Positions 31,898 to 40,515 are shown, counted from the first letter of the stretch. The stretch is 64,000 bases of DNA from SIG714 sp964638675 (GCA_964638675.1 CAZXAU010000002.1:124001-188000), one strand, 5' to 3'. The notes: a model not told the origin generated them from the sequence alone. Made by a program: numbers and translations.

Positions 31898-33433
31898 ATG
31901 AATGTAGTTTTATATTTGAGATATAGTAGCGAAAAGCAAAACGAGCAATCTATTGAAGGTCAGCAAAGAATCTGTAAAGCGTATTGCGAGCGAAATGATA
32001 TGAATATTGTTGAGGTTTACATAGACCGGGCGTTGTCTGCATCCAAAAATGCAGAGAAGCGTGAGAGCTTCCAACGCATGATCAAAGACAGTGATAAGCA
32101 TCAGTTTGAAGCTGTTGTTGTTTACAAGCTCGACAGGTTCGCAAGAGATCGTTATGATTCAGCAATATATAAGAACAAATTAAAGAAAAATGGTGTCCGT
32201 GTTATATCGGCAACCGAAAATATCAGTGACAGCCCCGAAGGTATTATTTTAGAATCAGTCCTTGAAGGTATGGCAGAATTCTACTCTAAAGAGCTTTCCC
32301 AAAAGGTGACGAGGGGAATGCATGAAACGGCGTTGAAATGCCATTCCTGCGGCGGTCAGATCCCTCTCGGTTACAAGATCGAGAATAAGAAGTTTGTTAT
32401 TGATCCGATTACAGCACCGATTGTCGTTGAGGCGTTCGAAAGATATGCCAATGGTGAAACAGTAGCAGAAATATGTGATAGTTTTAACAACAGAGGTTTT
32501 CTGACAACAAAGGGTGTCGAATTTAACAAAAACTCGTTCCGGAACATGTTCCGCAACGAGCGTTATATAGGGATATATAAATATAAGGATGTGAGGGTTG
32601 AGGGTGGTGTGCCCGCAATCATCGACAGGGAGATATTTGAGGCTGTGCAAAAAAAACTTAAATCTACAGCGGAAGCTCCCGCAAGGTCCAAAGCCAAAGT
32701 TGAGTACATGCTTTCACAAAAGCTGTTTTGCGGACATTGCGGCACACTTATGATTGGCGAAAGCGGTACAAGTAAAAGCGGAGATGTTTATTATTACTAC
32801 ACTTGCGGACAGAGGAAAAGAAAGCATTCTTGTGACAAAAAGCCTCTAAAAAAAGATTTTATCGAGAGAGTTGTAGTGCAGGATGCACTTAATCTTCTTA
32901 CCCCAGAGAAGATTGACGAAATAGCCGAGATTGCTGTAAATGAGTCAATCAGAGAGATAGAAGAAAACTCCAACATACCTAATCTGAGAGACAAGATTGA
33001 AGATATAGAGAATTCTATAAGTAATCTTGTCAAGATGGTGGAAAAAGGCGTGCAATCAGATGCAATTGCGAAAAGACTCAAAGAGTTGGAGAAAGAAAAA
33101 AGAGCCTACGAGATACAACTCGTAAACGCCCAGAGCGAATGGATCCTTTTGGAGAAGGAGCATGTCGTATGGTGGCTGAACAAATTCCGAGATGGAGACA
33201 TTGAAGACAAAAATTTTCGCCGACAAGTTATCGATATGCTCGTGAATTCTGTAACGGTGTGGGATGACCCTGACGGATGGTATAAAACTACCATAGTTTA
33301 CAATTTAACTTCTCATAATTCGACGACTTTTAAGTGTTCGGATTTGATGGAAGGAGGTCCACCAAAAAGAAAAAGTCGCTTAGCGGCTTTTTCTTTTTGT
33401 ACTTTTCTCTTCCCGTTCTTATCTCTTCTCTAA
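31898..33433 (+). CDS. int: Large serine integrase
   Basis: The 511-residue product has a resolvase domain with YLRYSSEKQ (nucleophile Ser10) and DRFARDRYDS, then a recombinase domain (GQIPLGYKIENKKFVIDP ... RNERYIGIYKYKD), a zinc ribbon (CGHCGTLMIGESG ... CGQRKRKHSCDKKP) near residues 283-313 and a coiled coil near 355-410. It should integrate the prophage without host factors. The last 30 residues run over a terminator hairpin, and the tail VEGGPP-like motif (LMEGGPPKRKS) resembles the ends of other Clostridia integrases, where the att core commonly falls. It is cotranscribed with the repressor. Confidence 0.95.
   Translation: MNVVLYLRYSSEKQNEQSIEGQQRICKAYCERNDMNIVEVYIDRALSASKNAEKRESFQRMIKDSDKHQFEAVVVYKLDRFARDRYDSAIYKNKLKKNGVRVISATENISDSPEGIILESVLEGMAEFYSKELSQKVTRGMHETALKCHSCGGQIPLGYKIENKKFVIDPITAPIVVEAFERYANGETVAEICDSFNNRGFLTTKGVEFNKNSFRNMFRNERYIGIYKYKDVRVEGGVPAIIDREIFEAVQKKLKSTAEAPARSKAKVEYMLSQKLFCGHCGTLMIGESGTSKSGDVYYYYTCGQRKRKHSCDKKPLKKDFIERVVVQDALNLLTPEKIDEIAEIAVNESIREIEENSNIPNLRDKIEDIENSISNLVKMVEKGVQSDAIAKRLKELEKEKRAYEIQLVNAQSEWILLEKEHVVWWLNKFRDGDIEDKNFRRQVIDMLVNSVTVWDDPDGWYKTTIVYNLTSHNSTTFKCSDLMEGGPPKRKSRLAAFSFCTFLFPFLSLL
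33363..33399 (+). terminator. Terminator inside the integrase 3' end
   Basis: AAAAAGAAAAAGTCGC pairs with GCGGCTTTTTCTTTTT around a three-base loop (TTA), followed by T residues. The hairpin lies before the integrase stop codon at 33431, so either the last residues are translated through it or termination couples to ribosomes. It closes the repressor-integrase operon. Confidence 0.85.
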
Positions 33434-33873
33434 AAAAGCGAGCGACTTTTTCCGGATAAAAATGAAGAGAATCGGCAGCTTTGCTTCACAAATCAGTATT
33501 TATTGATAATAGTGGTGCAAAATACCGGCGAAATAAGGGTTTTGCTTTTTAAGTATGCCTTTCGTAATGAAGATAAAGTATTTTGCAGGGCTTCGCCGGA
33601 GGGACGTTGTACCGTCCCAATTTGATTCTGTCTACACTCTGAATCCGCATCAGCGGCTTTTTTCTTTCTATACCTCTGCGTCACGATGGACTCTTCCCGG
33701 ATGTTCGTCTGCGCCGCCCATCTCCTTTTACTCGCTCACAGCGATACAAAGCCGCACATTTCCCTCCTGCACTGAGAGAATCCCCGTCCTGTATGCAATG
33801 CAGGGCGGTTTTCTTTTCTCCGTCCGGATGAAGCATGGCCCAATGGCAAGCCTTCACTGTCGCTCCTTCACTG
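33434..33873. other. Prophage-host junction region, no gene seen
   Basis: These 440 bases hold no convincing frame. They contain a perfect hairpin GGGACG/CGTCCC at 33601-33617 and a terminator-like hairpin at 33784-33816 followed by a T tract on the plus strand. The prophage attachment site is expected somewhere near the left edge of this stretch, but I could not identify a core because the other end is not in the window. Base composition rises in GC towards the right. Confidence 0.5.
33784..33816 (+). terminator. Terminator-like hairpin right of prophage
   Basis: CCGTCCTG (33784-33791) pairs with CAGGGCGG (33801-33808), allowing one wobble pair, followed by TTTTCTTTTCT. It faces the end of the GH36 gene and could end transcripts leaving the prophage. 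Confidence 0.6.
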
Positions 33874-35748
33874 TTATGACAGTTCCTTCTCGTGCAGAAG
33901 GCGGCATCCGGCTGTGCAAACACCCAGATATTTTGCGGGATCCCCCAGGAGTGCACTTCCGTCCTCACGCAGAGGATACAGATTCCAAAGCTTCACTCCT
34001 TCCGATCCGGCAGGCAGAGAGAATTCCAGCGATTCACCTGCACGGAGAAGAGTGATCTCCCCTGTGAAATACTCTTGCACAGCATATCCGAGGGGTGATT
34101 CCGCTCCAGGAATATCGGAAAGCCGCAGCGTTCCCTGACGCTCCTCGCCGCCACAGTGGAAGGCTGCCACGGCATAGCCGAGAGGTCCCTCATTCCAGAC
34201 CTTCAAAATTCCCTCCTTCCGGGGATCTCTGTACACACAGTCAGCTGTAGGTCGTCCTGCATGGAAGGGAAACAGTGCCTTGCCTTCCCCGTCCAATAAA
34301 GGCAGGATCAGCTCCTGGTCACTGCCGCCATTGCCTGTTTCGGCATCATGCAGCCGATCGGAGACATACTGAGGTCCGCCTGAGAGAGCGCGGAGAACTG
34401 CAGAGCGCTTCCCCTCGGGGTGGACGCTCCACCACATATCAAAATCAGTATAGTAAAGCTCTCCATGGGTGAGGGCGTTGTAGGCGTTTGCCATGGCATG
34501 GCTCACAAACCCACGCTTGGTATCGTTTACAAAGAAATCGTCCGAATTGCGGTTCACTGCCGTAAATGGACGTGCAAAGCAGTTTTCAAAGTCCATGCCC
34601 ATGCAGTTGATGATATTGCCGCCGAAATGCTTCGCCACAGCCCTTTCCAGTCCCCGATGAATGGCACGCACTCCTTCAGAAGGGGCAGCAATGCCATCCA
34701 GTAGCTGCGGAAGCACAGACTGCACATCCACCTTTACGAAGTCTACACCTTCGGCAGAGAGAGCGGTATAAAAATGATCGTAAAAGGCAAACGCCTTCTC
34801 CTCGTCCGGGGCGGGGAAGCATATGCCATCCTTGTCGAAGACAAGATTTTCCTTTTCCGCCTGATAGAGCGTACTCTCCGGATCCACACCATCCCAGTAG
34901 CCGTGAATGGCGTGCCAAACACCCACATAGCGCACGCCGTAGTCATTTTTGATTTTTTGGATTGCGGCAGAAAGCCCGCCGGGGAATTTTTCGGGATCGG
35001 CGCCAAAGGAGGCGAGCTTGCCGTCGCGGAGCAATGACCAGCCGTCATCGATCACTAAAAAATCTATAGGAACCCCCACTGCTTTGAATTCCTCCAGCTT
35101 TTCGAAAAGTCCGGCAGCGTTCACCTTTTGATAAAAGGCATTCCAAGAGCAAAAACCGAAGCCTTTCAGTATCTCCGGATAGACCCGTTCCTCTCGCCGT
35201 GGAACTGGCAGAACACCTGCACGACGAAGTGCAGCAAAGCCTTCCTCTGCCGCCTGATAGGGTGAAGAAGCAACAGTAAGCGAGAGAAAGACGCCGTCAA
35301 GACAGGGAGAATTGCCACCGGAAACCAGCTTCACGCTTCCCTGCTCAATGGCGCAGCGGAAGCGCTCGCCGGGCAGGCAGAGAAGAAGGGCATGGGAAGC
35401 TTCATCCAGCTTCAAAAAGCACGCCTGAATTCTACCGGAAATCTGCTTCAGGCGATCCTCCCCTTCCTCAGGGAAGGCGGCGGTCATCCACCATGGGCTT
35501 GTGAGAGTGGAGCAGAAGACAGGCAGTGTCGGGGGGAGCTGCAAAGGAAGCTCCAAGTTGTTTTCCGGTGCGGCGATATGTACCTCCGCAAGCAGTGTGT
35601 TTCCCTCCTCCCGAAGGGACAGCGGCGGGACATCTGCCGCCGCATCCGGGTGCAGGTCTTTCGGCAATTCCAAGGTGAACAGCGGCGTACCGCTTTGCAG
35701 AAAGACAGAAAGCCTGTCCTTCCAGGTGGTATAGCGAAAATTTTTCAT
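33874..35748 (-). CDS. GH36/Sip1-type alpha-galactosidase-like protein
   Basis: The 624-residue product has the raffinose synthase/Sip1 family order of an N-terminal beta domain, then a TIM-barrel starting GFGFCSWNAFYQK (about residue 197). Motifs include DFLVIDDGW (near 230), GVDFVKVDVQ (near 328, nucleophile Asp candidate) and NSDDFF (near 405, acid/base candidate). A Greek-key C-terminal domain follows. It should act on alpha-galactosides; no signal peptide is present, so it is cytoplasmic. Codon use and base composition are clearly more GC-rich than all neighbours, suggesting recent transfer. The ribosome binding site is weak. Confidence 0.85.
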   Translation of the reverse strand: MKNFRYTTWKDRLSVFLQSGTPLFTLELPKDLHPDAAADVPPLSLREEGNTLLAEVHIAAPENNLELPLQLPPTLPVFCSTLTSPWWMTAAFPEEGEDRLKQISGRIQACFLKLDEASHALLLCLPGERFRCAIEQGSVKLVSGGNSPCLDGVFLSLTVASSPYQAAEEGFAALRRAGVLPVPRREERVYPEILKGFGFCSWNAFYQKVNAAGLFEKLEEFKAVGVPIDFLVIDDGWSLLRDGKLASFGADPEKFPGGLSAAIQKIKNDYGVRYVGVWHAIHGYWDGVDPESTLYQAEKENLVFDKDGICFPAPDEEKAFAFYDHFYTALSAEGVDFVKVDVQSVLPQLLDGIAAPSEGVRAIHRGLERAVAKHFGGNIINCMGMDFENCFARPFTAVNRNSDDFFVNDTKRGFVSHAMANAYNALTHGELYYTDFDMWWSVHPEGKRSAVLRALSGGPQYVSDRLHDAETGNGGSDQELILPLLDGEGKALFPFHAGRPTADCVYRDPRKEGILKVWNEGPLGYAVAAFHCGGEERQGTLRLSDIPGAESPLGYAVQEYFTGEITLLRAGESLEFSLPAGSEGVKLWNLYPLREDGSALLGDPAKYLGVCTAGCRLLHEKELS

Positions 35749-36311
35749 ATCTGTTTTTCTAATTCCTTTTTCTTACTTTTCTATATTTTGTATTTCGTCT
35801 TATTTCGACTCAATCGCAGAGGAATCGGGGGCTATCCAGCTGATAGTTGGATATCAGAAAATCCCCCCTTCACCGCGAATTATACCACCCTCCCCTCCCG
35901 TTTGCAAGCGTTTTTCGCAAATTTTCCTCTTCTGCCGTATTACTTACGGCAGCAGTTTTGCCAAAAAAATACACAGGATTCATTTCATATTCTGCAAGGA
36001 TATGTTGTAATGAAAAACAGAAGGAATAATCTGAGGGGATTCTCATTCAGGAAGCCTTCAAAAACTTCACAAAAACAGAATTTTAAAGAATATCAATTCT
36101 CCGGCGAAGCGCGGTAAAGCCTTACTGAATTTTTTTCTTATTCCTTTGAGATGCTGAAAAGAGTATCTCCTTTTTAATTTATTTCATTTTTTATCTTTTT
36201 ACTGCAAACACAACTATTGATATGTGCAAATGATAATAAAAAAGCCACGAGCTTTCCGCCCGTAGCTTTAAAGTTCAATTATAAGTTATACGCCTCTTGC
36301 AATCGGATATT
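35749..36311. other. Intergenic region between GH36 and glutamate dehydrogenase genes
   Basis: No gene is seen in these 563 bases. There is a hairpin with GGGGG/CCCCC arms and an inner TATCCA/TGGATA stem at 35826-35868 in the AT-rich upstream part of the GH36 gene. The right end holds the terminator of the glutamate dehydrogenase gene. Confidence 0.55.
36234..36270 (-). terminator. Terminator after glutamate dehydrogenase
   Basis: On the minus strand AAAGCTACGGGC pairs with GCTCGTGGCTTT (with two wobble pairs) around a short loop, followed by a T tract. It begins about 40 bases after the glutamate dehydrogenase stop. Confidence 0.8.
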
Positions 36312-37583
36312 TTATTGCATACCGCGAAGTTCTCTGACATTGACAGCTCTTTCAAGTGCTATCATATATGACGCCGTGCGAAGCGGTATATTTTTTTCGC
36401 TTGAAAGTTTATACACACCATCAAATGAGCTTGTTATTTTTGAATCAAGCTTCTGTCTGACCTCTTCAAGCGTCCAATAAAATGCCGAAAGGTTCTGAAC
36501 CCATTCAAAATAGGATACTATAACACCGCCTGAGTTTGCAAGAATGTCGGGAACGACAGATATTCCACGTTCGTTCAATATTTCATCGCCTTCGGAAGTC
36601 GCAGGTCCGTTCGCACCCTCGACTATTATTTTTGCTTTTAATTCCCTTGCAATATCCGATGTGATCTGATTTTCAGAAGCACAGGGGATCAGTATATCGC
36701 ACTCACAGCAAAGCAACTCATTATTAGTTATATGTCTGACATTCTCCCGATCATAATCACACAGCTTACCTGCATTCACCGACTTATAATTGATTATATC
36801 ATCAATAGGAAGACCGTCAGGGCAATACAAGCCACCTGATGAATCTGATATCGCTATTACCTTTGCACCGAATCTCTGAAGATCAAGTGCGGTATATTTT
36901 CCAACATTTCCTATACCTTGAATTGCAATTTTTGCTCCTTCAAGCGGTATGCCTTTTTTATCTGCAATCAGCTTTGCAATGAGTACAACACCCCTTCCGG
37001 TTGCCTCCTCTCTGCCAAGGCTTCCGCCGAGGGCGAGCGGTTTTCCCGTAACCACTCCGGGTGTAAAAGAACCTTTTATGTCCGAATATTTGTCTGCAAT
37101 CCAGCTCATTATTCTGCCGTCGGTATTCATGTCAGGTGCGGGAACGTCACTTTTTTCCCCGAGAATAGGCATGATAAGCTCGGTGTATCTCTTAGTGAGC
37201 CGTTCAAGCTCGCTTTCCGATAAGCTTTTTACGTCTACAGCGATTCCGCCCTTCGCTCCGCCGAACGGAATATCGGCAAGTGCACACTTGAATGTCATCC
37301 AAAAAGCAAGAGCTCGAATTTCATCAACATCAACTTCAGGACTATAGCGTATACCGCCTTTTGATGGCCCCCGAAGCGTTGAATGCTGAATTCTGTATCC
37401 CTCAAACACCTTTGTCTTTCCGTCATCGGTTTTTATGTCAACACAAACTTTAAGTTCCCGTTCGGCATGTCTGAGAGTTTCATAGCTATCCGCAGTGTAT
37501 CCGAGTCTTTCAGCTGCCTTATCAAGCTCCTTTATTGCATTTTCAAACAGATTTCCTTTTCCTTCTGCATTTGTTTTGTTCAT
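36312..37583 (-). CDS. gdhA: Glutamate dehydrogenase (Glu/Leu/Phe/Val family)
   Basis: The 423-residue product matches the NAD(P)-dependent amino acid dehydrogenase family: GPSKGGIRY (Lys75, substrate), FGGAKGG (Lys111, catalytic), ATGRGV, and GIGNVG (residues 223-228) of the nucleotide-binding fold. The acidic SDSS at the end of the second strand favours NAD over NADP. It interconverts glutamate and 2-oxoglutarate, linking nitrogen and carbon use; the class and length (about 420) are those of catabolic Bacillota enzymes. It has its own terminator and no operon partner here. AGGAAAAGTTT-like sequence precedes the ATG at moderate distance. Confidence 0.93.
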   Translation of the reverse strand: MNKTNAEGKGNLFENAIKELDKAAERLGYTADSYETLRHAERELKVCVDIKTDDGKTKVFEGYRIQHSTLRGPSKGGIRYSPEVDVDEIRALAFWMTFKCALADIPFGGAKGGIAVDVKSLSESELERLTKRYTELIMPILGEKSDVPAPDMNTDGRIMSWIADKYSDIKGSFTPGVVTGKPLALGGSLGREEATGRGVVLIAKLIADKKGIPLEGAKIAIQGIGNVGKYTALDLQRFGAKVIAISDSSGGLYCPDGLPIDDIINYKSVNAGKLCDYDRENVRHITNNELLCCECDILIPCASENQITSDIARELKAKIIVEGANGPATSEGDEILNERGISVVPDILANSGGVIVSYFEWVQNLSAFYWTLEEVRQKLDSKITSSFDGVYKLSSEKNIPLRTASYMIALERAVNVRELRGMQ

Positions 37584-37770
37584 AGCGAAACTTTTCCTTT
37601 TTTATTTTTTGTTCTCTATTTATATTTAATTTTTTTAAATGGTTATATTTATTTTTTGAACATTTATATCTTATTTTTTAAATTTTTATATTATTGATTT
37701 TTTGATTATTTCTGTTTTTCTATCAGTTTATTCTCTCACGGCAAAAGCGTGATAAAATTGGCACTTCATC

Positions 37771-37801
37771 TTGATAATTGCAAGCTACAGAGCTTTATAA
37801 T
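37771..37801 (+). promoter_or_regulatory. Promoter overlapping the CIRCE region
   Basis: TTGATA (37771-37776) and TATAAT (37796-37801) are separated by 19 bases, slightly longer than ideal. The predicted start is about seven to ten bases after the -10 box, so the CIRCE element lies in the first transcribed bases, as in known HrcA-controlled genes. Confidence 0.6.
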
Positions 37802-37819
37802 CGATCGGCTCCGTAAAAA

Positions 37820-37846
37820 TTAGCACTCGAATCGAAAGATTGCTAA
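37820..37846. promoter_or_regulatory. CIRCE heat-shock operator
   Basis: TTAGCACTC, a nine-base spacer, then GATTGCTAA. The established CIRCE consensus is TTAGCACTC-N9-GAGTGCTAA, so the left arm is perfect and the right arm differs at a single base. HrcA represses genes with this site. No hrcA, dnaK, grpE or groESL gene lies within 2.8 kb; dnaJ is the first chaperone gene downstream. Confidence 0.85.
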
Positions 37847-38028
37847 TGTTTACAAATCATTAATAATAAATATGAAATTATATAATCATTACGGTTTATA
37901 ATCAACCGGAAAAAGATGATAATATGATTTATAAACTGTGTAACATCGAGGAAACATCGGATTTTATGCCAACTCATGAAAGGACACTTATAAATATTTC
38001 TCTTCTTTAAAATTAATTTCAAAATCAC

Positions 38029-38057
38029 TTGATTATTCGCAAACATTTTGATATAAT
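38029..38057 (+). promoter_or_regulatory. Promoter of rnhA
   Basis: TTGATT (38029-38034), 17 bases and TATAAT (38052-38057) lie about 50 bases before the rnhA start. It provides a transcription start that does not depend on the CIRCE promoter. Confidence 0.75.
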
Positions 38058-38110
38058 GAGCTTTGGGTTGGTTCTGCCGACGAAACAAATAAAAAAAGGG
38101 GAATATCAGA

Positions 38111-38548
38111 GTGAAAAATGTCGAGATATATTCCGATGGTGCCTGTTCGGGAAATCCCGGGCCGGGTGGCTACGGAACAATACTTGTCTGCGGTGAAACG
38201 ATAAAAGAACTCTCGGGAGGAGAAAAAAACACCACAAACAACCGTATGGAACTGATGGGAGCAATTGCGGGGCTTGAATGTCTCAAATACCCATGCAAGG
38301 TTACACTTACATCCGATTCAAAATATCTCGTCGATGCCGTCAACCTCGGCTGGGCAAGAAGCTGGCAGAAAAACGGATGGCGTAAATCTGACAAAAAGCC
38401 GGCACTGAATTCCGATCTGTGGGAAAGACTGCTTTCGTTGCTCGATAAACATGACGTAACTCTCTTCTGGATAAAAGGACACAACGGGCATCCATACAAC
38501 GAACGGTGTGACCGCCTTGCAGTTGCGGCGGCAGAAAAATTCAAATAA
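38111..38548 (+). CDS. rnhA: Ribonuclease HI
   Basis: The 145-residue product has the full RNase HI active site: Asp9 (YSDGACSGNPG), Glu47 (NRMELMGAI), Asp69 (TSDSKYLVD) and Asp134 (NERCDRLA), with His124 in the loop. It degrades RNA in RNA-DNA hybrids. The start is a GTG preceded by AAAGGGGAAT. Sequence and length match the bacterial type without an extra binding domain. It opens a plus-strand run of six genes. Confidence 0.97.
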   Translation: MKNVEIYSDGACSGNPGPGGYGTILVCGETIKELSGGEKNTTNNRMELMGAIAGLECLKYPCKVTLTSDSKYLVDAVNLGWARSWQKNGWRKSDKKPALNSDLWERLLSLLDKHDVTLFWIKGHNGHPYNERCDRLAVAAAEKFK

Positions 38549-38633
38549 GTCCCGCCATATTCGGATATGACCAACGCTTTATAAGAAATGTAAATAAAAA
38601 ATTCAATATCGAAAATAGAGGTAAATTAAATTA

Positions 38634-39794
38634 ATGTCGAAATTTGTTTATGCCGATAATGCGGCAACGACACCGGTGCTTCCCGAAGTTGCCGATGTCA
38701 TGATGAACTGTTTCAAACAAGAAGGACTTTTCGGAAATCCGTCAAGTCTTTACTCCAAAGGCGTAGATGCATCACTTCAACTTGACGGTGCGAGAAAAAA
38801 GATAGCCGAACTGCTCGGATGTAAGCCTACAGAGCTTTTCTTCACATCATGCGGTACAGAGTCGGATAACTGGGCGATAAAAGGTGCGGCATATGCCAAT
38901 GTCAAAAAGGGCAAACACCTTATCACCACCAAAATAGAGCATCATGCCGTTCTGTATTCAATGGAATCGCTCGAAAAGCAGGGCTTTGAGGTCACATATC
39001 TTGATGTTGACGAAAACGGATTCGTTACACCCGAACAGCTCGAAAAAGCTATCAGAGAAGATACTACACTCGTAGCCGTGATGTTTGCCAACAACGAGAT
39101 CGGAACGATAGAGCCGATAAAAGAACTGGCAAAGGTATGTCATGAGCATAAAGTCATATTCTTCACCGATGCAGTTCAGGCGGTCGGAAATGTCGATATA
39201 AATATCGCAGACCTCGGCGTCGATATGCTCTCACTCTCGGGACATAAGATACACACACCTAAAGGTGTAGGAATGCTGTATATCAAAACCGGAACAAGAG
39301 TATATAATCTCATAGACGGAGGCGGTCAGGAGAGAGGAAGACGTGGCGGAACTGAAAATGTCGCATACGCTCTCGCACTCGCCAAAGCACTTGAAATTGC
39401 AGTAGGTAGAATAAGCGAAACGGATAAGATCAAAGCAAAAAGAGACAGACTGATAAAAGAGCTTCTCAAAATCGAGCGTTCAAGGCTCAACGGTCCAATC
39501 GATAACCGACTCCCCGGAAATGTCAATATATCGTTTGAATGCATTGAAGGCGAAAGTCTGTTGTTGCTCCTTGATGCAATGGGAATCTGTTGCTCAACAG
39601 GCTCGGCTTGCTCGTCAAAATCGCTTGAACCGTCACACGTCCTGCTTGCGATCGGGCTTCCGGCAGAAAAAGCACACGGATCGCTCCGCATTTCTATCAC
39701 ACACGAAACAACAGATGAAGATATAGACTATATCCTCGAATGCGTACCCAAAGCAGTGGCAAGACTGAGAGCCATGAGCCCGCTGTGGAATTGA
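38634..39794 (+). CDS. nifS: Cysteine desulfurase
   Basis: The 386-residue product is a PLP enzyme of the NifS/IscS group: ADNAATTP start, the PLP-lysine SLSGHK (Lys205), GGGQERGRRGGTEN and a catalytic Cys in STGSACSSKSLEPS (Cys326). It releases sulfur from cysteine for iron-sulfur clusters. The loop and the RRGGTEN motif fit the IscS-like type. GAGGTAAATTAAATTA precedes the ATG, and its scaffold gene follows 220 bases later. Confidence 0.96.
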   Translation: MSKFVYADNAATTPVLPEVADVMMNCFKQEGLFGNPSSLYSKGVDASLQLDGARKKIAELLGCKPTELFFTSCGTESDNWAIKGAAYANVKKGKHLITTKIEHHAVLYSMESLEKQGFEVTYLDVDENGFVTPEQLEKAIREDTTLVAVMFANNEIGTIEPIKELAKVCHEHKVIFFTDAVQAVGNVDINIADLGVDMLSLSGHKIHTPKGVGMLYIKTGTRVYNLIDGGGQERGRRGGTENVAYALALAKALEIAVGRISETDKIKAKRDRLIKELLKIERSRLNGPIDNRLPGNVNISFECIEGESLLLLLDAMGICCSTGSACSSKSLEPSHVLLAIGLPAEKAHGSLRISITHETTDEDIDYILECVPKAVARLRAMSPLWN

Positions 39795-39831
39795 TAGAAA
39801 AAATACATTCAATATCACTTAAATTTAACCG

Positions 39832-39990
39832 TGTGGGGAAGGGGACCCACATGCCGGCTACAGCTCAAGCAATAACAGCTTAAGCCGTATTCCGGGAAAC
39901 CCTATACCCATTTCTCTTTCAATAAAGTCTTTGATGGGGAAATGTGAAATTTTCTGTAGAAAATTCCCCCAAAAATCAAAACGCAAACTA
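39832..39990 (+). other. Structured leader upstream of nifU
   Basis: Between nifS and nifU the plus strand contains three hairpins: TGTGGG/CCCACA, then a nested set around AAGC-AATAACA-GCTT, and a long hairpin AATTTTC/GAAAATT with GGGG/CCCC at its base. There is no T tract of terminator type and no gene. I do not match it with a known riboswitch. It may control nifU relative to nifS. Confidence 0.5.
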
Positions 39991-40015
39991 ACTACAAACA
40001 GTAAGGAGATAAGAT

Positions 40016-40471
40016 ATGTACAGTGAAAAGGTTATGGATCATTTCATGAATCCCCGCAATGTCGGCGAAATAGAATCGGCAGACGGTATCGGCGAAGTAG
40101 GAAACGCCAAATGCGGAGACATAATGAAGATGTATCTCAAAATAGAAAACGGAATCATAGTTGATGCAAAATTTAAAACATTCGGGTGCGGAGCGGCGAT
40201 AGCGACATCGAGCATGGCAACCGAGCTTATAAAAGGAAAGAGCATAGAAGAAGCGATAAAGCTTTCAAACAAAGCAGTTGTAGAAGCACTTGACGGACTT
40301 CCGCCGGTAAAGATACACTGCTCGGTGCTCGCAGAAGAAGCCATCAAAGCCGCACTCAATGATTATTTTACGAAAAACGGCATAGAAAACGAGCTTTCGG
40401 AAATTTGCAGAAAGAGCTGTGAGTGTTCATCGTGCGACACAGACCACTGCTCGACATGCGGAAAAGATTGA
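40016..40471 (+). CDS. nifU: Iron-sulfur cluster scaffold protein, NifU/IscU type with cysteine tail
   Basis: The 151-residue product has the three conserved scaffold cysteines: Cys33 (NAKCGD), Cys58 (KTFGCGAAIATSS) and Cys102 (KIHCSVLAEE). Unlike the usual IscU it ends in a 20-residue tail with six cysteines between residues 131 and 148. It receives sulfur from NifS to build clusters. GTAAGGAGATAAGAT precedes the ATG. The extra tail could bind metal or iron-sulfur material itself. Confidence 0.93.
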   Translation: MYSEKVMDHFMNPRNVGEIESADGIGEVGNAKCGDIMKMYLKIENGIIVDAKFKTFGCGAAIATSSMATELIKGKSIEEAIKLSNKAVVEALDGLPPVKIHCSVLAEEAIKAALNDYFTKNGIENELSEICRKSCECSSCDTDHCSTCGKD

Positions 40472-40515
40472 CTGAATCAGAGAATATAATACACAGACAA
40501 AGAAGGTGCATATTT

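Larger units (their letters stand above)
1..33433. mobile_element. Siphovirus-type prophage (right-hand part)
   Basis: A continuous set of phage modules fills this stretch: integrase and lysogeny switch at the right end, replication and recombination genes, terminase, portal, capsid, tail tube, tape measure and tail tip. Nearly all genes from 31.0 kb leftward are on the minus strand, with short gaps or overlaps of a few bases, as in phage operons. The right limit is set at the end of the serine integrase, because attachment sites usually lie beside the integrase gene; I could not identify the actual att core. The left end, including lysis genes, is outside the window. All core genes that can be seen appear intact, so the element may be an active prophage. 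Confidence 0.95.
37584..38110. other. AT-rich intergenic region with CIRCE and two promoters
   Basis: These 527 bases carry no convincing gene. They contain a CIRCE operator (37820-37846) next to a promoter (37771-37801) and a second promoter just before rnhA (38029-38057). A 28-codon frame at 37924-38010 lacks a binding site and is probably chance. The left third is very AT-rich and should hold the promoter of the divergent glutamate dehydrogenase gene. Confidence 0.6.

Noticed and set aside
33363..33664. Similar AGCGGCTTTTTTCTTT words at 33381 and 33654 considered as att core repeats
   Set aside because: The similarity is limited to terminator-like G/C stem ends and T runs, which occur by function. 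Att sites cannot be decided without the other prophage end.
33555..34055. A 166-codon plus-strand frame between the prophage and the GH36 gene
   Set aside because: It overlaps the 3' part of the GH36 gene, lacks recognisable motifs and has irregular composition. The GH36 gene is the real one.
37924..38010. A 28-codon frame downstream of the CIRCE element
   Set aside because: There is no ribosome binding site at a good distance and no recognisable sequence; AT-rich regions give such frames by chance.
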